Source: UBA4874 sp002399435
Lineage (GTDB): Bacteria > Bacillota > Clostridia > Caldicoprobacterales > DTU083
DNA: 50,181 bases
Reading direction: 5' to 3'
NCBI GenBank assembly: GCA_036823195.1
Contig: DAISGI010000018.1
Span: forward strand, 1-50,181
Part shown: positions 44,299 through 50,181 of the stretch, piece by piece
Numbering within the stretch: position 1 is the first letter of the stretch
Layout: every line of letters begins with the position of its first letter
Translations under genes and position numbers: made by a program
Notes under the pieces: model-generated
Databases searched by the model: none
Told to the model about the DNA's origin: nothing
The model's input: the letters and a program-made list of their open reading frames with translations, nothing else

Positions 44299-46566
44299 TT
44301 ATATAACATTTGTTCTTGCAACCTCCGCCTGTATCTCAACCAGGTGGCGGAACGTTCCATTCTCTTTTCTCATCAGTTCATCATGTGTTCCTTCTTCCAC
44401 AATCTTACCTTTATCCAGGACAAGGATCCGGTGGGCGTTTTTCAATGTGGACAGACGATGAGCTATTGCAATGGTGGTTCGATTGTGGACCAGCCTGTCG
44501 ATAGCCTCCTGAATCAGCTTTTCCGTTTCCGTATCCACAGACGACGTGGCTTCATCCAGAATCAGAACTCTGGGGTTCTTCAGAATTGCCCTGGCAATGG
44601 AAATCCTTTGCTTCTCCCCACCGGACAGTCCGATTCCCCTTTCTCCGATCAAAGTATCATAGCCATCCGGAAATTTCATAATAAACTTATGTGCATTTGC
44701 TGCTCTGGCAGCCCATACAATTTCCTCCAGGGATGCCGAAGGACGTCCATAGGAGATGTTCTCGGCAATCGTTCCGTAAAACAAATACGGTTCCTGAAGC
44801 ACAACACCGATATTGGAACGAAGGGCGTTGAGATCCATATCTTCTATATTGACTCCATCCAGAAGGACTTCTCCTTCCGTGGCTTCATAGAACCGGGGAA
44901 TCAGGTTGACCAGGGTGGATTTTCCGGCACCGCTGGAACCTACCAAACCAATCAGCTCACCGGCATGGATATGAAGGTTGATATCTTTCAGAACCTCTTC
45001 CCCGACCTCGTAATAGAAAGAGACATGGCGAAACACAATCTCCCCTTTCATCAGAACCGCCTTCTCCGACTCCACCTGGCGGAACTCTGACTGTTGATCA
45101 AGAATTTCAAAAACCCGCTCGGCAGCTGTAATGGCGCCTTCGTACTGCTCATTCAAGTGACTGAGGGTGGTGATCGGTTGATAAAACCTCCACATATAGC
45201 CGATAAAGGCGGTCAGGGTACCAAGGGTGATACCCTGGTGGGCAATCACCCGGTAGCCCCCATAGCCCCATATCAGCACAGCACCGACGGAGGTGGCCAG
45301 GGAAATCAGCGGAAAGAAGGTGGAACGGTATTTTATGGCACGGACCTCCTCGTGAAAATAATCCTCCAGTGCTTCCTGAAACTTTTCCGTCTCGTAATGT
45401 TCCTGGGTAAAGGCCTTTACGACTTTGATACCCGGTATGGCCCCTCCCAATACAGCGCTCATGTTGGACCGGCGTCTCCAGATCCTGTGATACAGCTTGT
45501 GAATCCTTTTTCCAAAGAATCTCGTCCCGAAAAAGATAAAGGGAGTAGGCAAAAGGACAATCAGAGCCAGCTGCCAGTCCTGTGCAAACAGAATAACGGC
45601 AATGGCAACCAGCGTAAAGATCTGCACAATGGTCTCCTGAATCCCGAGTACAATGAAATTCTGTATGGAGGAAGTATCTCCGGTGACCCGATTCATGATG
45701 GCGCCGGTTTGCCTTTTGTCATAATAGGCCAGACCCAGGGACTGCAGATGGGCATAAACCTGGGAGCGCAGATCGTAAATGATTTTCTGCCCCAGCCAGG
45801 CCAGCTGATAGCTCCGAAGCCCTTCAAACAAAACACTTAAAAGATTGGCCCCAAAGATGACCAATACAATCCATTTGAGGTAATCCAGCCTGCTCTTGCG
45901 GATCACATCGTCAATCATGATTTTCTGCAGATAAGGCGGTACCAGGGTCAATACCGTATAAATCAATGTCGTCAGCAGCATCAGCGCAACCTTCCACCGA
46001 TAAGGCCGCAGATAATCCAATAATCTTCGTAATGTCTCGGTTTTTTTGGAGCATTTGGGACATGTGGTAGTGCCCCTGCGAAACGGAGTCCCGCAATTCG
46101 GACATCTGTTTTCCCCATATATGCTTTCTCCGTCGCTCTGGTGAATCGCTTCATCCACGTTGAATTGTTCTTCCCTTAATATCTTCTGGAGGTAATCGGC
46201 AAACCGATAGAATCTCTTCCGGAAGCGCAGGGTAAACCGGAGCAGCTCAATGGCACCATCTGCTGTAATCAACTGCACGGAGCCGACCCCATAATAGTTT
46301 TTGACATCCACTTTCCGGACAATTGCCAGGGACCAGGATTTCATTCTCACTTTATCCTCCGGAGTCGGTTGCTGAAGAACATGGATGCTTTTATCGGTTA
46401 CCACGATCCATTGCTCCTCAAATCTCCCGCCCAGGTTCAAATCCGTTGAAACGGCCAGCTTCGGAGTCTCGCTCCGGATTGTTTCCTCCAGGTATGCGGC
46501 CAGCTGACTTGGAAAAGCCTGGGCCTGATCCAGATTTGCTTCATTCAGCTTTTGCTGCCAATTCAT
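44299..46566 (-). CDS. ABC exporter with PH-like and zinc-ribbon N-terminal domains
   Basis: A 755-residue half-transporter of the type fused membrane-ATPase exporters. The N-terminal 45-132 looks like a bacterial PH-like domain (EEQWIVVTDKSIHVLQQ, then KSWSLAIVRKVDVKNYYGVG). A zinc ribbon follows with Cys155, Cys158, Cys169 and Cys172. The membrane domain covers about 185-490. The ATPase domain has Walker A GSSGAGKST, the signature LSGGEKQR and Walker B VLILDEATSSVD. The open frame runs to 46989, but GGAGG lies 7 bases before the ATG at 46566. Its own promoter is upstream and the DUF1854 gene directly downstream. The substrate is unknown; lipids, peptides or drugs are all possible. Confidence 0.9.
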   Translation of the reverse strand: MNWQQKLNEANLDQAQAFPSQLAAYLEETIRSETPKLAVSTDLNLGGRFEEQWIVVTDKSIHVLQQPTPEDKVRMKSWSLAIVRKVDVKNYYGVGSVQLITADGAIELLRFTLRFRKRFYRFADYLQKILREEQFNVDEAIHQSDGESIYGENRCPNCGTPFRRGTTTCPKCSKKTETLRRLLDYLRPYRWKVALMLLTTLIYTVLTLVPPYLQKIMIDDVIRKSRLDYLKWIVLVIFGANLLSVLFEGLRSYQLAWLGQKIIYDLRSQVYAHLQSLGLAYYDKRQTGAIMNRVTGDTSSIQNFIVLGIQETIVQIFTLVAIAVILFAQDWQLALIVLLPTPFIFFGTRFFGKRIHKLYHRIWRRRSNMSAVLGGAIPGIKVVKAFTQEHYETEKFQEALEDYFHEEVRAIKYRSTFFPLISLATSVGAVLIWGYGGYRVIAHQGITLGTLTAFIGYMWRFYQPITTLSHLNEQYEGAITAAERVFEILDQQSEFRQVESEKAVLMKGEIVFRHVSFYYEVGEEVLKDINLHIHAGELIGLVGSSGAGKSTLVNLIPRFYEATEGEVLLDGVNIEDMDLNALRSNIGVVLQEPYLFYGTIAENISYGRPSASLEEIVWAARAANAHKFIMKFPDGYDTLIGERGIGLSGGEKQRISIARAILKNPRVLILDEATSSVDTETEKLIQEAIDRLVHNRTTIAIAHRLSTLKNAHRILVLDKGKIVEEGTHDELMRKENGTFRHLVEIQAEVARTNVI

Positions 46567-46656
46567 TTTCAGTCCTCCTGTAAGATTGTTTTGAGTCGTA
46601 GAATGCTCATCCAATGGAGTCACTTTTATTGATACGTATAAATTGTACCCTATAGT

Positions 46657-46685
46657 ATAATATAGAAGTTTAAATAAATTGTCAA
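46657..46685 (-). promoter_or_regulatory. Sigma-A promoter of the ABC exporter-DUF1854 pair
   Basis: A perfect TTGACA (46680-46685) is 17 bases from TATTAT (46657-46662) on the minus strand, about 90 bases before the exporter ATG. The rest of the 322-base gap between exporter and gpmA holds a terminator and nothing else recognised. Confidence 0.75.
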
Positions 46686-46792
46686 TACAATCCAGAAAAA
46701 CAAAAAGAATATTTTCAGAAAAGGACAATGAACAGACATGCGATGGATTGGCCGCCAAAATCCATAACTTCTGAAACAGCCGTTTGAAGCGC

Positions 46793-46831
46793 AAAAAAAA
46801 GATACCAGACCGTTTGCACGGCTTGATATCT
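46793..46831 (-). terminator. Rho-independent terminator of gpmA
   Basis: On the minus strand two 14-base arms (beginning AGATATCAAG and ending TGGTATCT) pair with one mismatch and G-U pairs around a GCAA loop, followed by eight T. It lies about 60 bases after the gpmA stop. Confidence 0.92.
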
Positions 46832-46888
46832 ATGGTGGTTTCCTTCCCGGTATGATTCCTTTGGTGCTCCTTAGTTCTTTGGTATTCC

Positions 46889-47638
46889 TTATTCCTTTGC
46901 CTTTCCCTGGTTGGCAACCTTCGCCATGGAATTTCGGATTTCTTCCTCATCCCCCAGGTAAAACTTTCGGACAGGCTGAAGATTGTCATCTAATTCATAA
47001 ACAAGCGGAACACCGGTTGGAATGTTCAGCCCCACGATATCCCGGTCAGATATCTGCTCCAAATGTTTGACCAAAGCCCGCAAGCTGTTGCCGTGTGCGG
47101 CAATGAGTACTCTTTTCCCCTGACGGATCTGCGGCGCAATGGTATTCTCCCAATAGGGAAGGAATCGCTCCACTGTCGATTTCAGGGATTCAGACAAGGG
47201 AAGATGATCCCTTCCGATACCGGAATACCGGATATCCTTTCCAGGATACCTTTCATCCTCCGTTGTAAGGGAAGGCGGCAGGACATCATAGCTTCTTCTC
47301 CAGATATGGACCTGCTCTTCTCCGTATTTCCTGGCTGTTTCCGATTTGTTCAGCCCCTGAAGTGCTCCATAATGTCTCTCATTCAGTCGCCAGGACTTAT
47401 AAACCGGGATCCAATGCAGATCCATGGTATCCAGGATATACCATAATGTTTTGACGGCTCTCTTCAAAACCGAGGTATAGGCAATGTCAAAGGTAAAACC
47501 ATTCTCCTTCAGCAAAGCCCCGGCATGGGTGGCTTCCCGGATCCCCTTCTCCGAAAGATCCACATCGGTCCAACCCGTAAACCGGTTTTCCCGATTCCAC
47601 TCACTCTCTCCGTGTCTTACCAATACCAACTCAGGCAT
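46889..47638 (-). CDS. gpmA: 2,3-bisphosphoglycerate-dependent phosphoglycerate mutase
   Basis: The enzyme interconverts 3- and 2-phosphoglycerate in glycolysis. At 249 residues it has the usual length of the cofactor-dependent type. The phosphorylated His is His9 in LVRHGESEWN. RLNERHYGALQG carries the acid Glu, the second active-site His is in AAHGNSLRAL, and GLNIPTGVPLVYEL closes the site. GGGGAGG precedes the ATG by 6 bases. It follows ftsX by about 50 bases and ends in its own terminator, so it may be the last gene of the ftsEX transcript or have a promoter not seen. Confidence 0.96.
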   Translation of the reverse strand: MPELVLVRHGESEWNRENRFTGWTDVDLSEKGIREATHAGALLKENGFTFDIAYTSVLKRAVKTLWYILDTMDLHWIPVYKSWRLNERHYGALQGLNKSETARKYGEEQVHIWRRSYDVLPPSLTTEDERYPGKDIRYSGIGRDHLPLSESLKSTVERFLPYWENTIAPQIRQGKRVLIAAHGNSLRALVKHLEQISDRDIVGLNIPTGVPLVYELDDNLQPVRKFYLGDEEEIRNSMAKVANQGKAKE

Positions 47639-47690
47639 TTGTTTTCCTCCCCTCTCACCTGGCTATCCTTTCCCGAAAGCCATGAAACTA

Positions 47691-48599
47691 TCACACCCGC
47701 AGATGCTTTCGGAGGGACAACATGCTGGCCGCAATTCCAACAATACTGCCCACCAGAACAAAAAGGCCAAGAATCCAGGGCAGAATGCTGCGCAGCGGAA
47801 GCATCCGGAACATGGAGAAAATGCCATTCTTCATTCCACGGCCCCCCATACGGCTCATAAGTACATTGTAAACTCCTGCTGTCAGGCCGCCGGAGGCCAG
47901 GGCACCCAGCAGTCCCAGCGTCATCCCTTCTATCAGGAAAGGCCAGCGGATATACCAGTCTGTCGCACCGATATATTTCATTATATTGATTTCCCGGTGT
48001 CTCGAAAAAACTGATATCCGAATGGTATTATGAATAATGACCATTGCCATGACGCAGAGAAGAGCAACAAGAATCATTCCGATCATACGGGTCGTATTGG
48101 CGATACTGGTAATGGAATCCACCACATCCTTACTGTACTGTATCTTTTCCGCTGTATGAAACGCATCAACGGATTTCACCACCCGTTCCACATATTGCGG
48201 CTCCTTCACCTGAATTACAAAGGAATCCGGCAGCGGATTGTTTTCCGCATTATAACCATCCAAAAGATATTTCTTGTTTCCCCATTCGTCCCGCCATGTT
48301 TCCAGGGCAGCTGCCTTGGAAACGAATTTCCATTTCTTAATTTCGTCCCATTTCCCTATCTGCTTTTCCATAGCCTGAACATCTTTTTCCTGAATACCCT
48401 TCTTCAGAAATACCGTTACCTCTACCTTGGACTCCAGCCCTGCAACCATATTGTTGAGATTCATGATGACTGCCAATATCAGTCCCAATACAAACAGGGC
48501 TGCTGTAGTGGCACTGACAGACGCCAGGGACATGACCCGGTTTCGGAATACATTCCGGAAACCCTGCTTCAGCATATTATTCCATGTTCTTAATTTCAT
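47691..48599 (-). CDS. ftsX: Cell division ABC transporter permease FtsX
   Basis: The protein has one membrane helix near residue 30, an extracytoplasmic domain (VEVTVFLKKGIQEKDVQAME onward) and three C-terminal membrane helices with the family loop SRHREINIMKYIGATDWYIR. It works with FtsE to control peptidoglycan hydrolases at division or elongation. The frame is open to 48656, but the ATG at 48599 begins MKLRTWNNMLKQGFRNVFRN, as relatives do, and has GGGGA upstream. This start lies inside the end of ftsE, an overlap of 23 bases that suggests translational coupling. The result is 302 residues. No hydrolase-activator gene follows. Confidence 0.95.
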   Translation of the reverse strand: MKLRTWNNMLKQGFRNVFRNRVMSLASVSATTAALFVLGLILAVIMNLNNMVAGLESKVEVTVFLKKGIQEKDVQAMEKQIGKWDEIKKWKFVSKAAALETWRDEWGNKKYLLDGYNAENNPLPDSFVIQVKEPQYVERVVKSVDAFHTAEKIQYSKDVVDSITSIANTTRMIGMILVALLCVMAMVIIHNTIRISVFSRHREINIMKYIGATDWYIRWPFLIEGMTLGLLGALASGGLTAGVYNVLMSRMGGRGMKNGIFSMFRMLPLRSILPWILGLFVLVGSIVGIAASMLSLRKHLRV

Positions 48600-49275
48600 C
48601 GAAGTATTCCCCTTTCCATTTGTCCGATACAATTCTGCCACTTTGAAAGGTAACAACCCGCTTTTCCATGGAATTCACAATGTCTTTGGCATGAGTCGCC
48701 ATAAGGACTGTAGTTCCTCTCTGATTTACCGTAACAAGTATTCTCATAATCTCATCTGCTGTTTCCGGGTCCAGATTCCCCGTAGGCTCATCCGCTATCA
48801 GCATGGCAGGGCGATTGACCAGAGCCCTGGCCAACGCTGCTCTCTGCTGCTCTCCTCCGGACAGCTGTCCGGGATAATCGCCCGCTTTTCTGCCGAGCCC
48901 CACCATGTTGAGAACCTCAGGGACCCGCCTTTGAATTCCCGCCCGGGGGACCTCTGTGATTTCCATGGCAAAAGCTACATTTTCGTAAATAGTCTTATCC
49001 TCCAACAGACGGAAGTCCTGAAAGACGACTCCCAGTTTTCTTCGGTAATGAGGTACTTCCTTCCGTCTCAAATGGGATAAATCTACACCATCTACGATAA
49101 CCTGCCCCTGGGTTGGTTCAATCTCCTTCAGCAAAAGCTTGATCAGGGTTGATTTTCCGGCACCGCTTGCACCGACGATAAACAGGAATTCTCCCTTTTC
49201 CACCGTCAGGTTTACATTCTGCAGTGCATGAATCCCATTGTCGTATGCTTTTGTTACATTTTTAAACTGTATCAA
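48577..49275 (-). CDS. ftsE: Cell division ABC transporter ATPase FtsE
   Basis: An ATPase of 232 residues that energises FtsX. Walker A is GASGAGKST, the Q loop is VVFQDFRLLEDKTIYENV, the signature is LSGGEQQRAALARAL, and Walker B reads MLIADEPTGNLDP. The frame begins with an ATG at 49290. However, GGAGG lies 7 bases before a TTG at 49275, which gives LIQFKNVTKAYDNGIHAL, the usual FtsE start. With that start the gene begins just after the stop of the upstream regulator gene, so the two are probably translated together. Confidence 0.95.
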   Translation of the reverse strand: MIQFKNVTKAYDNGIHALQNVNLTVEKGEFLFIVGASGAGKSTLIKLLLKEIEPTQGQVIVDGVDLSHLRRKEVPHYRRKLGVVFQDFRLLEDKTIYENVAFAMEITEVPRAGIQRRVPEVLNMVGLGRKAGDYPGQLSGGEQQRAALARALVNRPAMLIADEPTGNLDPETADEIMRILVTVNQRGTTVLMATHAKDIVNSMEKRVVTFQSGRIVSDKWKGEYFDEIKNME

Positions 49276-49277
49276 CC

Positions 49278-50181
49278 CTATGCCTCCCATGCATACCTGT
49301 CCATCAACATCATCATGATTTTGAACGTCACGGCATCATGAAAGTTCCGCAAATCCAGACCCATGATTCTCTGAACCTTGTCCAGCCGGTAGACCAGAGT
49401 ATTCCGGTGAATAAACAGCTGCCTTGCAGTTTCACTCAGGTTCAGACTGTTTTCAAAAAAATTATTAATCGTTCGAATCATTTCATCGCTCAGTAACTTT
49501 TTGTATTCCTTGGTAAACAGTAATTTACTGTAAGTCTCACACAGGTTTACAGGGACCTCATAGAGAAATCTTTCAAGCAGCAACGTACTGTACATATAGA
49601 CCCGATTGCTGGTGTTGTATATTTTGCCGACCTCAATGGCCTTTGTTGCTTCATCATAGGACTCCTGCAGCTGGAAAAGATTCTCCTTGACCTTGCCGAT
49701 CCCGATATAAGGCTTGTTGGATGTCTCATTTTGGATGCTTTCGTCCATGGCGGACGCCAGCTGCGTCAGATCATCCTCATCCAATTCCTTTGGCACGGCC
49801 TTTACCAGACTGACTGTCATGCTGTCCACAAGGACAAGGATATCCCCGTGATTCCTCGGAAAAGCCTTCAATAACATATGATATACATTATCGGCTTCCA
49901 TTCCCACAGTCCGTATAATGTATACACACCTTGGCAGCCCCAGATCCAGCTTATAGTCCCGGACCACTTCCTGAAGCTCCAGCTCTCCCAGTTGATTCAA
50001 AAGGATCCTTCGCATGACTTCTTCCTTGTCCAGCTTCTGAAGCATATTTTTAAGATAGGATTCCATAAGGGACACCATCAGCAGGCAATAATTCCTTACC
50101 ACCCGGTTGGTTCCTTCCATGGAAATAAAATACACCAATGTCTTGTCCACCGTGAATTTCATAAAAGTCCGGTTGTCGTCG
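49278..50181 (-). CDS. PucR/CdaR-type transcriptional regulator, 5' end outside the window
   Basis: The C-terminal part has the PucR helix-turn-helix (LNLSETARQLFIHRNTLVYR followed by LDKVQRIMGLDLR). In front of it lies a GGDEF-like middle region (PYIGIGKVKENLFQLQESYD, then EATKAIEVG). The frame stays open beyond the first ATG at 50162 to the window edge (DDNRTF reads into it), and relatives have more residues at the N terminus, so the gene is cut. Regulators of this group often respond to small acids or sugars. It is joined to ftsE with no gap, an arrangement seen in other Clostridia from my recollection, which suggests control of ftsEX. Confidence 0.85.
   Translation of the reverse strand, partial: DDNRTFMKFTVDKTLVYFISMEGTNRVVRNYCLLMVSLMESYLKNMLQKLDKEEVMRRILLNQLGELELQEVVRDYKLDLGLPRCVYIIRTVGMEADNVYHMLLKAFPRNHGDILVLVDSMTVSLVKAVPKELDEDDLTQLASAMDESIQNETSNKPYIGIGKVKENLFQLQESYDEATKAIEVGKIYNTSNRVYMYSTLLLERFLYEVPVNLCETYSKLLFTKEYKKLLSDEMIRTINNFFENSLNLSETARQLFIHRNTLVYRLDKVQRIMGLDLRNFHDAVTFKIMMMLMDRYAWEA

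Noticed and set aside
46567..46989. N-terminal extension of the ABC exporter to 896 residues
   Set aside because: It would cross the gpmA terminator, the exporter promoter and part of gpmA; the ATG at 46566 has a proper GGAGG.

Overview
The window is a draft-assembly scaffold (two 100-N gaps) from a spore-forming, probably anaerobic member of the Clostridia. Signs of this are the sporulation protein YunB, ABC sugar importers of the LplABC and MalFG types with lipoprotein binding proteins, AraC/YesN-type regulators, an FtsEX pair behind a PucR/CdaR-type regulator, and many GGAGG-preceded ATG or TTG starts. No rRNA, tRNA, phage, insertion sequence or CRISPR array was recognised. Nearly everything lies on the minus strand; the only clear plus-strand gene is an AraC regulator at 32.4-33.3 kb.

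Region 1 (0-5.4 kb) is an LplABC/YtcQ-YteP-YtcP-like importer under a membrane-bound AraC sensor-regulator, ending in a strong terminator. Its binding-protein gene has lost its 3' half and runs into the permease gene. Region 2 (5.4-10.9 kb) is a xylose operon, xylA-xylB-GH3 beta-xylosidase, with a near-consensus promoter, a cre-like site and a 30-bp tandem repeat array upstream. Region 3 (10.9-30.4 kb) is one long co-directional cluster: two paralogous binding lipoproteins, a 976-residue binding protein with two added beta-sandwich modules, a MalF/MalG pair, an NHL-propeller/TPR membrane protein, a Yip1 protein, a DUF5696 lipoprotein, a second permease pair, a GH95-type enzyme and an unclassified six-hairpin glycosidase. 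Region 4 (30.7-40.1 kb) holds a GH28 polygalacturonase-like enzyme, a divergent AraC regulator, a PL22 oligogalacturonate lyase, a Cys-type sulfatase, a GH106-like rhamnosidase and a TIM-barrel sugar isomerase/epimerase. Region 5 (40.2-50.2 kb) is housekeeping: a Ca2+ P-type ATPase, YunB, a DUF1854 protein with an unusual ABC exporter, phosphoglycerate mutase, FtsX, FtsE and a PucR-type regulator cut by the window end.

Together regions 1-4 look like a pectin/rhamnogalacturonan and xylose utilisation island built for import first, digestion later. None of the recognised GH or PL enzymes has a signal peptide, three importers are present, and no importer ATPase is encoded, so a shared MsmX-type ATPase elsewhere is expected. 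The most novel element is the region 3 assembly of giant binding protein, NHL/TPR protein, Yip1 protein and DUF5696 lipoprotein set between two permease pairs. Short tandem repeats in the gaps between genes recur through the window. Two apparent defects are assembly matters: the gap at 22.7 kb is false, because its flanks share exactly 55 bases, and the gap at 30.4 kb hides the start of a binding-protein gene.
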